Shown in pieces: positions 1 to 9,422 of a stretch of DNA of 64,000 bases. The translations under genes were made by a program, and so were the position numbers. Source of the DNA: Obelidium mucronatum (taxonomy: Eukaryota > Chytridiomycota > Chytridiomycetes > Chytridiales > Chytriomycetaceae); the NCBI GenBank assembly GCA_025765595.1, contig JAIVFH010000004.1, positions 372,001 to 436,000 on the forward strand. Direction: 5' to 3'. How positions within the stretch are numbered: the stretch's first letter is position 1; each line of letters starts with the position of its first letter. The notes beneath the pieces were generated by a model, which had not been told where the DNA came from, made no database searches, and saw only the letters and a program-made list of their open reading frames with translations.

Positions 1-150
1 TTCCCCCTTGTTCTCATGTGTTTTCGTAAATAATAAGGGGCATTCTTTTGCATTAATTGATTTTGTGTTGAGCAGATAAGTATGGTATTCGAAATTGGGT
101 TGGGTCTTTCTTTTTGAAACAAACAGTAAGTGTATTGAATTCAAGTTTAT

Positions 151-684
151 TCAAACCAATACAAAACCATCATCATCATTACAGTCGTACTCCATGGGTA
201 ACACCCCATCCAACAACAAAGCAGGTTCCTCCTCCCCTCCACTCCCACAAACTTCCCCAACAGCAGCCGTGTAGTCTTCATTAGCCTGCAAACAAGGAGA
301 CATCAAATCTATATTATCCAACTCGCATCGATTACTACTAATATGACTAGTAGTACTTGCGACGCTGAGTCGCCGATGCTGCTGTTGTTGTTGCTGTTGT
401 GAACTTCTGACAGCCTCCATCTCCCGTTTCAAGTCATCCAAGACAATGGAAGCAGCCAAGTCTTGTTCCGCAAATATATTTTCTGCATTCAATGAATAAA
501 CTATCGATTGCTGTTCATCATCGGCGTGCATTGGTGCCTCATTCACTGGCACAACAGCAGGCAATTCATGTGAAAGCAGCGCGCCGCCGCCGCCGTCGCC
601 ACTTTCTTGGCATGAGTTTTCAACAGCATGACACGCAAATTCATCTTTAAAAAAAAAGTCACCACAAGTTAAAGATTAAAAAAA

Positions 685-724
<40 letters not shown>

Positions 725-1546
725 TACCTTGATAATCATCACTCCTCCACATCATCCCCTCCAAAAACAAAGTCTCCTCCTCATCGTGGTGGTAGTCCAA
801 CCCATATCTCCTTCTCCTCCATAAAAACCCCCCATCATTATGATTATTATTCTGAAACAATGACGCATCTACTTCGTGGAAAGCTACTTTCGCAAGAACA
901 CTGCCAAGATCCCATAGAAATTGAGAGATGGCTTTTCCAGCGATATCGACACTTGATTCAAGTAGGGAGGTTGAGGGTTTTGTTGTTATTGTTGATGGTG
1001 GCGTCGCTGAAATGGTGGCACCAGGAAAATCTCCTTGTTTGTCCGTGGTGGTGCACAATGGTTTCACCACAGAACCGTCATGTCGTTCTTGCAAAGAAAT
1101 GTCCTTTTGTTTGAGAATAGAGATGCCTCCTTCTTGTTGGGCTGCTGCAGCCGGATACTGGAGGAGTCGCTTTGACGTCGATGACGGCGTTGTTGACAGA
1201 AAGCCGAAAGCTGCCAAGGCAGAAGAAGCAGAGGTTCGCCCAAACAGAGGTAATGGGACGAATCGCAAGAGTACATGTGCGATATAAGCTTCCATCAAGA
1301 TGTTGTCTTGAGTGTGAGTTTTGTGAGATAAGATTTCAGTTATATAGCTCTCAACTGGCTGCACTTACGGTGATCCAGTGAAGAAGGGAACGACGGCTGG
1401 GAGTTCAATGATCCCTGATTGGTTCTAGACACAGTCGCTATATCTTGCGGATGTGGGAGGTAGTACCCCTTCAGACATGAAAGCTTGTTTTCTGGGGCAA
1501 GGTTTCTCCAAGAGCCTGCCTTCAGCTCAACGCAAATAGGATCCAT
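151..1546 (-). CDS. Hypothetical protein, 416 aa, three exons
   Basis: I do not recognise this protein. Exons in transcription order are 1546-1369, 1306-728 and 644-151. Both introns are GT-AG and phase 1, and the joined frame is open for 416 codons. Visible features are an N-terminal stretch with spaced cysteines (CVELK, LSCLKGYYLP), a Ser/Thr-rich middle, an Arg cluster (WRRRRYG) near residue 230, a Gln run of seven, and an acidic C-terminus ending DCNDDDGFVLV. There is no signal peptide and no clear membrane helix. The second intron contains a long A/TA microsatellite. A regulatory or scaffold role is possible but nothing in the sequence proves it. The start is the first ATG of the open frame; an upstream exon cannot be excluded. 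Confidence 0.6.
678..726. repeat. A25(TA)12 microsatellite inside an intron
   Basis: About 25 consecutive A residues are followed by about 12 TA units. The tract lies entirely within the second intron of the unknown minus-strand gene and abuts its donor site (GTATATATA on the minus strand). Length is likely to be unstable. Confidence 0.9.
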
Positions 1547-1727
1547 GACTGTGACGAAACAAACTCTTTCTTGCTAGCTGTCAAGTCAAAACAGGTCAAG
1601 CAGAATGGAGAAAATTCAGAGGAATATGAAATTTCATGTTTATTGGGAGGGTGGCACAGAAATTTTTTTGGGGATTGCGCAATTTTTTTTTTCGTAATTT
1701 TATTATTTGTATCAGCGGTTTTTTTTT

Positions 1728-4700
1728 TCAAGCAAGGTAAATATACGTTGTCGAATCGCTCTTTTCACGTTCAAGATATTCACGATCAATAAGCGACTCA
1801 ATTCGCTTCTTCAAGTCTTGGGCCTGAAAGAGATGAAAAAAAAAACAATCAGCAAATGGGAATCAAATACAAAAGAACAATCGATTTTCGTGAAAGTAAA
1901 CCTTGATTGGAAACTTCAACTGCTCAAACAGCTCCGCAATCAGCAACGTATGCGTCAACTTTTTCCGTGTCTTCATGATCCGTACAATAGCAGCATCCAC
2001 TTGATACTGCCGATCCGCAAACACCTTCTCTGTCGTATCCTTGTTCTCTTCCACAGTTTCCTTCAGCTGGATGCTATTGATTTTTATCCGAAACAATGGA
2101 TTCTCAAAAGACTCGTTGAACTCAAATGAATCAGTTGGCAAGACATCCCGGCCTTTTGGGATTTTGTTGATTACTCTGGTTTTCCCACATGCGAGTGATT
2201 GCAGCGTTCTGTCGAGTTCTTTTGCCTCCATGTTGGTTAATTGGGCAATCTCCTTGTATGTCAGTGTTGAACTCTCGTTGAACAACAACAGAATGACGGC
2301 CTGGAAGAGAGAGACTGATAATTCCTTCGTTGCCTGTTTACTTGACTCCGTAAGAACATATTCATGAAACCTTATTGATTCCCAAACCTTCTTGAATGTT
2401 GCCTTTAAAACGCAGTGACCAAGTTGATTCTGCCAGGTCAGCCGCCTTCCACTGTGTTTGCTCATGTAAAATTCTTTAAAGATATTTTGACACCGTTCCA
2501 GCTGAAACATTAAGGTTAATTGACTTGTACTGTGGGCGCAGCTACATTACCTCTGCTGGAATTGTTAGTGGGGCCATTGGATAAGTGGGCCACATTCCCG
2601 CTGTTAAAAAGTTCACGTAGACGTCAATGGATCCAATCTGATCCCTCAAGCGCTTGGACTACACGCGAACATCAGAAGACCTGATGACTAAAAAAATGAA
2701 TAATACCTGTCTAAATGACGAAACAATATCCTTGGACGTTTCGATATCCTTAAACATACTCTCCAACTTGGAGGTGAAACCGGCTCCACATTCCACCTTG
2801 AGTTTCGTCAACATACTTTTTTCCGAATCCACGCTTGAACTCTTTCCCAATAATAGTCGCTTTGCCAAATCCTTCTTGTAGAAAGCTTCAAACACATCTT
2901 TGCCTGAATCAATCGCGATGAGAAATGAACACGAGCTCAAATGAAAGTAAATAGAAGAAAAAAGGAGCTTACCGTGAATAAACCGAAACAGCGCCAAACA
3001 CTGATCCAGGACTTCTTCGGTTTCATCTTCGCTTGATCCCTTTCCCGACCTCATCAAAGCGTCAATATGTTTGGCAATCAATTCTGCGGGCTTATTGTGT
3101 CGCTTGTTGATGAATTTCTCAAATGATTCTCGAATGGCTTGAACAAACTCCTTGTTTCCGCAAAACGATGACATTGACAAATTATCCATTTTCTTGCGGA
3201 ATGCTAGCAGATCAGGGACCATGGTTGGATCTCTGGCCACATCGTTTACAATTGAAAGACCCACTTTCTAAAGTTGGACGTAACTTCAATATGTAGACGA
3301 CAGCAAAATCAAATAACTATAGAACATACGACAACGTAATTGCCGAAGTACTTGCGCATTTCCTGCAACCCAAGATGCACTCTGTTAAAAACAGCGTACA
3401 TTCTGCCCAAGTCGTCTGTTTGGTTATCTTGAATCAAGTTATCAAATCCTATAACAACGCCAGTGAGTTTCATGATTGAACAAGTCCGTTCAAATATATA
3501 CCTCTCTGAAGCAGAATTAATACATGTTTTTCAACCAATACACTTTCTGCTATGGAAATAATGCCTTTTCTTGTTGCAGTGCTCAGGTATCCAGATCCCC
3601 CATTGCTCACGCCACCACATCTCACTTGTTCCTCTTCAATTCTTTTTTCGACATGCTTCAAATACAATCCAACAGCGACTCCACTTAGACTTCCATCTTC
3701 AATGTCGTTTATCCACCTGTTGCCCTCAGATACATAGAAGGATTCGCTGGTGGCCAGGAATCGCGATTCAAATACAGTCATATAAATTCCGAGATCAAGA
3801 AACATTTGAATAATAGACTTGAGTAAATCTATGGGGACTTGTTGGCCATTTCTAAATGGCAAGGCGCGTAAGTACTAGAGACGTGCGTGAACAGACAATA
3901 CCAACCGTTCGGCATCGATGGTCTGCAGAACTGCATCCACAATTCTGGTTTTAAAGCGGGCGCCATCGTTTTCGATTCCGTTCACGCACTCTCCGAGTAG
4001 ACGGGCTCGAAACAGGTCGAGACCCATGTCCCAGATAGACTTTACGTTTGGCGTCTGCATGACGTAGACGCGGTCCAGATACAGGAAGATGCTCCGCAAG
4101 CTGAGCTAGAGCGGGCGGATGAGTGGGCATGAAGCAGAACAGCAAACACCAACCAGGGCGCGGCAGTGGTCCGCCCAGGCGGCGGCCAGCGCGCGCAGGT
4201 CCGTTTCTGGTGCGGCGTGCAGCGCGGCAAAGCGCGCGTCGAGGCTCTTTGCGGCGGCGGCGGCGAGCAGCGCGTAGACATCGGCGGCGGCGCCGTGGGC
4301 GCACAGCTGCTCGCACGCGCGGAACAGCTGCTCCAGCGACGCGCCGACGCCCGCGCGCCCAAACACGGCGGCCGCCGCGGCGCCCAGCTGCGCGAGCGCG
4401 TCCGCCGCAAACCCCGCGGGCACGGCCGGCCGCACTGCAGGCGGGCGTTAGCGGCGCCCGGACAAACAAACAAACAAACAAACACGCACCCTTGAAGCCC
4501 TTGATCACGAGCTTCGGCGGCGCCGCGCCGGCGCTGGCAAACACCGGCCGCGGCTGCTGCTGCTGCTGCTGCTGCTGCCGCTGCTGCTGCTCCGCAATGT
4601 CGCGCATTCGCTTCGTGTCAAACGCCGCAAGCGTCGGCTGCGTGAGTTTGCGCTTGTTTGGTCCGGCGGATGCCGATTGGCTGTCTGCTGTTGCTGTTAG

Positions 4701-4738
4701 CCGTCTGCTTCTGCTTCTCTAGAGTCCCACTCACTCAT
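1728..4738 (-). CDS. CUL4: Cullin-4, scaffold of the CRL4 ubiquitin ligase
   Basis: Cullin-4 would scaffold a CRL4 ligase, binding DDB1-type adaptors through its N-terminal repeats and RBX1 through its C-terminus. Exons (minus): 4738-4735, 4693-4490, 4434-4154, 4105-3906, 3851-3502, 3448-3330, 3267-2973, 2903-2707, 2658-2551, 2501-1902, 1823-1728. All joins keep phase and give about 817 aa, against about 760 for animal CUL4A. Diagnostic stretches are KLVIKGF near the N-terminus, [38 protein letters not shown], the [10 protein letters not shown] region, and a C-terminal neddylation segment [13 protein letters not shown]. The protein ends TTYIYLA, matching the YxYxA end of cullins. The first coding exon is only ATGA, followed by a consensus GTGAGT donor; no in-frame ATG exists upstream in exon 2. 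A poly-Gln tract follows the N-terminus, and exons 2-3 are very GC-rich. Confidence 0.95.
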
Positions 4739-4849
4739 TCCGTATTACAAATAAAATCAAATACAATAAATTAAACACTACATACATATCTTTAATACTC
4801 TAGAACTTCTACTTCACGCTAAAAAAAACAAAACTAGAAAACTAAATAA

Positions 4850-5515
4850 TTATGACGATGCCCGTACGTTTCCATACTTGCGATGTCCTTTTTTGGCAAC
4901 AACATACGGCCCGCTTGGAAGGACGAAACCGCCAATCGACCGATTCCCGTCCTTGTCCACAAGAACATAGTCACTGGTGCTTCTGGACCGTTGGTGATGC
5001 ACTCGCAGCTTCTTTGGCTGACTTTTCGATTGCTCGGTCGGTGAAATCGCAGGGGGGATGCAATGACTGGGCGGCGGCCAGGACCAACTAGGAGCCGGCT
5101 TTGAAACCATTTCGGTAGTTGGTAAGGTGTTTGTGGTCAGAGGAGAGACGGGCTCTTGTTGTTTTTGGGTGTTTAACTGACTGGTTTGTGTAAACGAGAT
5201 AGCAGCAATTGCCCGATCGCCCGCCAACGATAACGGAAGAGCCCTTGTCAAGATATCGTCCTCTTGTGATAGATTAACGGCTTTCGAAAGTAGTTCATTG
5301 ATGCATAGAGTAGCAGGTACGTTGAGCATATCAAGTGCGGGCGGTGTTAAGACGACGAAATTTTCAGAAGAATTAAATGAAAAAAAAAAGCGGCAGCCGT
5401 GGGGCTTGTGTGCGTACTGCTTATCAATTATGCTCTCATCAAAATTTATCAGCAAAAAGTGTTTGGCTCGTGCATACTCTATATTTTGTTGTTTCTGACT
5501 TTTAATCTCTATCAT
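4850..5515 (-). CDS. Hypothetical protein, 221 aa
   Basis: This is a single open frame starting at the first ATG. The N-terminal 110 residues look globular (HFLLINFDESIIDKQYAHK, then FVVLTPPALDMLNV). A Ser/Pro/Thr/Gln-rich linker follows, then a basic C-terminal part (KKLRVHHQRSRSTSD) ending with GGFVLPSGPYVVAKKGHRKYG. I recognise no family. It lies 37 bp downstream of a DUF1295 gene on the same strand. An unrecognised 5' exon is possible. The regular codon use and the lack of a competing long frame support a real gene, but only moderately. Confidence 0.5.
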   Translation of the reverse strand: MIEIKSQKQQNIEYARAKHFLLINFDESIIDKQYAHKPHGCRFFFSFNSSENFVVLTPPALDMLNVPATLCINELLSKAVNLSQEDDILTRALPLSLAGDRAIAAISFTQTSQLNTQKQQEPVSPLTTNTLPTTEMVSKPAPSWSWPPPSHCIPPAISPTEQSKSQPKKLRVHHQRSRSTSDYVLVDKDGNRSIGGFVLPSGPYVVAKKGHRKYGNVRASS

Positions 5516-5552
5516 TTTATTGTTTCTTGTATTTAATCTCTATCAAACAGTT

Positions 5553-6551
5553 TCACCTTTCACCAGAGTCCCTCAAAGGAAGCCAGGGAACCAACATTGA
5601 AACTTTCGACTGGTAGACTTTATAGAGAGGATACTTTTGCGCTGTAATATATTCGGTGAATGGAGCGCTTCCAAAAAACAGTAGCGTTAGCAAGAAAGCT
5701 CCAACAAAGGCTTCGACATTGAATTGACCATTGGCACCCACTGAGAACAGATAGATGGCCCACCATTGGCTTCAAAAGCAAAGATTTAACATGAATTCAA
5801 GAAAATAACATGTATAGAGTTAGACAGTACCTGAACTCTGCAAAGAAGTTGGGATGCCTCGAATACGCAAACAAACCAGTTGTCAAAAATCCAACATTAT
5901 ACGGAGCAGGCAACTCCTCGAGCTTTTTCCCACTCTTGATCATTGCCCATTTTGTCTCCTGAAAGATCCACTGCTGTTGGTCCGCCACGGTTTCTAACAC
6001 CAACAACGAAACAAACAGAATCACTGCAACACTATCCCACACACCCCAGTGACCATCCACCCCACCAGATACCGCCAAAACATCAAACCCAGTTTTCGCA
6101 GGCAATGTAATCAAATAAAGCAGCAAGTTTTGATACAAGGAGATAAAAAAGAAGGAAAACAAGTGCCACAAAACTGGGGAAGTGATTATAGTTCTCAAGA
6201 ACGGCCATCGATAGTCCTCATCTTTCCAATTGTATCCACCCTTTCTCCAAAAGTTGTACGTCAGGCGTGCTCCCCAAACAAGAGCAAATATAGACATGAC
6301 TTTGGCTCATATCCACGCAAAGAAGCAACCACGGCATAGTTTGCTATAAATACAGCGGGAGTGATTGACCAGAGTCTGTCAACTTGCGAGTAATTTCCAG
6401 TGATTGTGCCGACAATGAAAGTTCCCAGTACAAAGACGGTTAACATCCAAAAGTTTGAAACTGCAGGATGCATTTCAGCATAACTGTGAGCATGAATCGT
6501 TTCTGTTGCATTCGCAAGCAATGCAAGGATTGATGCCGGAGATTCTGCCAT
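5553..6551 (-). CDS. DUF1295 / steroid 5-alpha-reductase-like membrane protein, frameshifted copy
   Basis: A polytopic membrane protein of the DUF1295 family, which is related to steroid 5-alpha-reductases and isoprenylcysteine methyltransferases. The substrate is unknown. Motifs: DRLWSITP, GARLTYNFWRKGGYN, and FAYSRHPNFFAEF near the C-terminus. Exons are 6551 to about 6300, about 6300 to 5831, and 5769-5553 (GT-AG intron 5770-5830, phase 2). Between RGYEPK and MSIFALVWGARL (about 6291-6305) the frame changes, and 4-5 residues present in the neighbouring paralogue are missing. No intron explains this, so the copy carries a real indel or a sequence error. The paralogue is immediately upstream on the same strand, which indicates tandem duplication. 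Everything else is well conserved, arguing against old decay. Confidence 0.8.
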
Positions 6552-6637
6552 TTTAAAGTTGTTAAGTATTTTCCAAGCGGCTTGTGTGTGCTGCTTTCAC
6601 AAATCAAATCAAAAACTAAAACAACTTTAATTTTCTT

Positions 6638-6892
6638 TCAGGTTTTCTTGGCGGCTGCCAAAGGGGTGCGTAAAGGAATCCATGGAACAAGCATCGAAAC
6701 TTTACGTTGGTAGTCACGGTAAATTGGATACTTTGAGACTGTGATCCATTCAGTAAATCTCGTGCTTCCTTGGAACAAGAGCGAAAGCAAAACTGTTCCC
6801 ACAATACTTTCTGCATTGAACCAATTGCCGTCAGCACTTACTGAGAATAAGTAAAGCGACCACCATAGACTGTGTGGTTTCAGAGTTGTTTG

Positions 6893-6938
<46 letters not shown>

Positions 6939-7817
6939 TTGTGTAAAGGAACAACCCCAAACCTGATTTCACCAAAAAAGTTTGGATGACGCGAGTATGC
7001 AAACAACCCTGTCGAAAGAAATCCGATATTGTATGGTGCCGGCAACTCCTCCAATCTCTTTCCACTCTTGATCAATCGCCATTTCTGTTCTTGGAAGTTC
7101 CATTGCTGCTGATCAGCTACAGTTTCCAATAAAAGAAAAGAAACAAATAAGAATGTCGCAATTGTATCCATAGTCTGCCTTTTTTTTTGTGGGAAGCGTT
7201 AAACAAACAGTTATCGAAGGTTGTTGATCCGTGAATTGGCGACTCACCATTCAAATCCGATTCCGCCATCGATTGCGTCGTAAGCAGTTTTAAATGGAAC
7301 AGTAATGAGGTACAGAAGAACGTGCTGATACCACGAAATAAAGAAGAAAGAGAAGAGGTGCCACAATATTGGATTGGTAATAATCCGACGAAGTACAGGC
7401 CAGCGATAATCCTGCATACCAAAAAACCCTCAGTAAAGTAAATAAATAAAAAAATAGGTAATAAAAAAAAAGAGCGCGTACCTCTTCATTCAGATTATAC
7501 CCGCCCTTTCTATAAAAGTTGTATGTCAAACGCAGCCCCCAAACTGTGACCAGTCCCGCCATAACAGCCAGCCGCAAGTTGAACTCAAGCCCGCGATGAT
7601 ACGCTGCCAAAACGTAGTTGAGACTGTAGAGTACTGGCGTAATGGACCATAATCGATCCACGTGCGAATAGTTCTTGGTCACACATCCCGCGACAAACGT
7701 GACTGCTCCAAAAAGTAGCGACAGCCAGAGACCCGATAATGCAGGATGCATCTCCGTATAGGCAGCTGTACTGCCGCGCTCGAATATGAGGTCCCAAAGG
7801 CTTGACATTTTTGCCAT
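6638..7817 (-). CDS. DUF1295 / steroid 5-alpha-reductase-like membrane protein, intact copy
   Basis: Intact paralogue of the downstream DUF1295 gene, predicted 315 aa. Exons (minus): 7817-7482, 7411-7248, 7178-6963, 6869-6638, all GT-AG with consistent phase. Motifs: DRLWSITPVLYSLNY, WGLRLTYNFYRKGGYN, EDYRWPVLRRIITNP, a long hydrophobic LWHLFSFFFISWYQ region, ADQQQWNFQ, and AYSRHPNFFGEISLWW. The family is membrane-embedded and probably reductase-like; the actual reaction is not known. Intron 6870-6962 contains a 38-nt A tract. The gene starts 222 bp from the divergent LRR gene, so they may share a promoter region. Confidence 0.88.
6898..6935. repeat. A38 homopolymer in an intron
   Basis: Thirty-eight consecutive A residues on the plus strand (poly-T in the transcript) lie in the last intron of the intact DUF1295 gene. 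The neighbouring paralogue has an ordinary 61-bp intron at the equivalent position, so the tract arose after duplication or was lost in the other copy. Confidence 0.9.
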
Positions 7818-8039
7818 TTTTCATCTTCCCCTGTTTCCCCAACCCAGGCGAATTTACTAGCCATCCAAAAAAAACGAGAAGTGGGTCATCGAAAGACAAT
7901 TCACTCTCTTGGTTCAACTTCAATCTTTTTTCTCAACTCGTTGCAAAAGCTGTTTCTTGTTTCAGCCAAACAGCCCGAACTTTGAAACGCGAGTAAATTT
8001 TTTGTTTCTTGTTTGGATTAAGCTATTGCCTACCTTACT

Positions 8040-9383
8040 ATGGGATCCGCTCATAGCAAGGAGGCAAAATCAAGTCCTTGGCATTTGCTTGCTGATACAC
8101 TGCGGCGGCGGCGATCATGGCCCAAGATTATCAAAGTGGCTGCTGCGAAATCAACTGCAAACAAAAAGGCAACTACTTCACACTTGTCTGCAATCCCTCT
8201 CGAAATTGGGTTTGAGATTATGAAGTGGCTGCATCCACAGGAAGTCTTGAAATTCCGGCGCCTTTCCCGCAAGATGAATGAAAGCCTCTCAACAAAACAC
8301 TTTGCAATCCAGAATCTTCTCAACTTCTTGCCAAAAGAAAAAACACAGCGGATCGATTGCCAAGGTGCTGATGAGTTTGACTTACTTCTGCCTGGTTGGC
8401 CACAAATCTATCAAAGAGAATACATTCGCTTGGTCCTCAGTCACGCAACAGGAATTCAGTGGAATTACTCCCAATTTCGTTGCTCCAAGTTTCCTTGCCA
8501 ATTAGCCCAAATAGAGTCATTGGAATTTCTTGACTTGAGCTACAGTAAGCTGGATGGATCAATTCCAGAGAGCTTTCGGGTAGCTAAAACCGAGCACTTG
8601 TCGCAAAACAACTTGAAAATTCTTCGACTTCATGGGAATCGTCTATCTGGACATATTCCATCATCGATTGGGTCTTTTGTCGGCTTGGAGAAACTCAATT
8701 TAATGTTCAACACTTTGGAAGGCAGTATTCCCTCTACGATTGGGAGGCTTGTTAACTTAAAGGCATTATACTTGAATGGAAACCGCTTATCAGGACCGAT
8801 ACCACAGGAAATCGGGAATCTTCTGAACCTGGAAGAGCTATATTTGAACAAGAATCAATTCAGTAGCAAGTTACCAGAAACTCTGACGAAACTTTCAAAA
8901 TTAAGAAAACTCGACCTTTCCAGCAATTGCTTGAGTGGCTCAATATCTGCCAAAGTGGTTTCAGGACTCGTTGGACTTGTTGAGCTGCAGCTTGCAAATA
9001 ATGAATTTACAGGCCAGATTCCGAAATCCCTTGGAAGCCTACCAAACTTGAAAGACATCTCATTGTCTTGCAACGGTTTCTCTGGACACATCCCAGCAGA
9101 GCTTGGCCATTCTTCGAGTGTGGAATACATCTACTTGGATCACAACAACTTGACTGGCAACATTCCAGATGAGCTGAGAAATTGCGCTTCCTTGCGGGGT
9201 CTTCGTGTATCGGAAAACAATCTGGATGGTCGTATTCCCGTTGGACTTTCCAATTTGGCCTTTTTGAGAGAGATTCATGTAAATGGGAACTGTAATCTGG
9301 CGTTACCAAAACAAGAGGAGATTGGATCAGATCTTTACGCCTGGTTTCTTGCAAGAACGGATGCTCTGCTGAATGGTGAATAA
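8040..9383 (+). CDS. Leucine-rich-repeat protein with F-box-like N-terminus and N-myristoylation signal
   Basis: Single-exon gene of 447 aa. It starts MGSAHSKEAK, a good N-myristoylation consensus (Gly2, Ser6, Lys7), followed by an RRRR basic patch. Residues of about 55-85 (SAIPLEIGFEIMKWLHPQEV) resemble an F-box helix set. From about residue 150 to 420 there are about eleven 24-residue repeats of the plant-type form LxxLxLxxNxLSGxIPxxLG. The protein probably binds a protein partner through the LRR surface, perhaps as a substrate receptor at a membrane; the partner is unknown. No kinase domain or transmembrane helix is seen. A smaller relative lies at 28.1 kb. Its stop is 39 bp from the convergent TTC8 stop. 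Confidence 0.85.
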   Translation: MGSAHSKEAKSSPWHLLADTLRRRRSWPKIIKVAAAKSTANKKATTSHLSAIPLEIGFEIMKWLHPQEVLKFRRLSRKMNESLSTKHFAIQNLLNFLPKEKTQRIDCQGADEFDLLLPGWPQIYQREYIRLVLSHATGIQWNYSQFRCSKFPCQLAQIESLEFLDLSYSKLDGSIPESFRVAKTEHLSQNNLKILRLHGNRLSGHIPSSIGSFVGLEKLNLMFNTLEGSIPSTIGRLVNLKALYLNGNRLSGPIPQEIGNLLNLEELYLNKNQFSSKLPETLTKLSKLRKLDLSSNCLSGSISAKVVSGLVGLVELQLANNEFTGQIPKSLGSLPNLKDISLSCNGFSGHIPAELGHSSSVEYIYLDHNNLTGNIPDELRNCASLRGLRVSENNLDGRIPVGLSNLAFLREIHVNGNCNLALPKQEEIGSDLYAWFLARTDALLNGE

Positions 9384-9422
9384 AAAAAAATACTGTTTTT
9401 TTTTCAAGACAGTGCACCAGTT

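Noticed and set aside
3852..3905. Possible 27-bp micro-intron in cullin-4
   Set aside because: A 54-bp intron with donor GTTGGT and acceptor TTTAG gives a better protein match ([12 protein letters not shown]) and a normal intron length.
4123..4722. Arg/Cys-rich 199-aa frame on the plus strand
   Set aside because: It is the opposite-strand shadow of the GC-rich cullin-4 exons and resembles no protein.
8040..9383. Transfer of a plant LRR gene into the fungus
   Set aside because: The repeats are plant-type, but base composition matches neighbours and a second copy lies nearby; nothing specific supports transfer.
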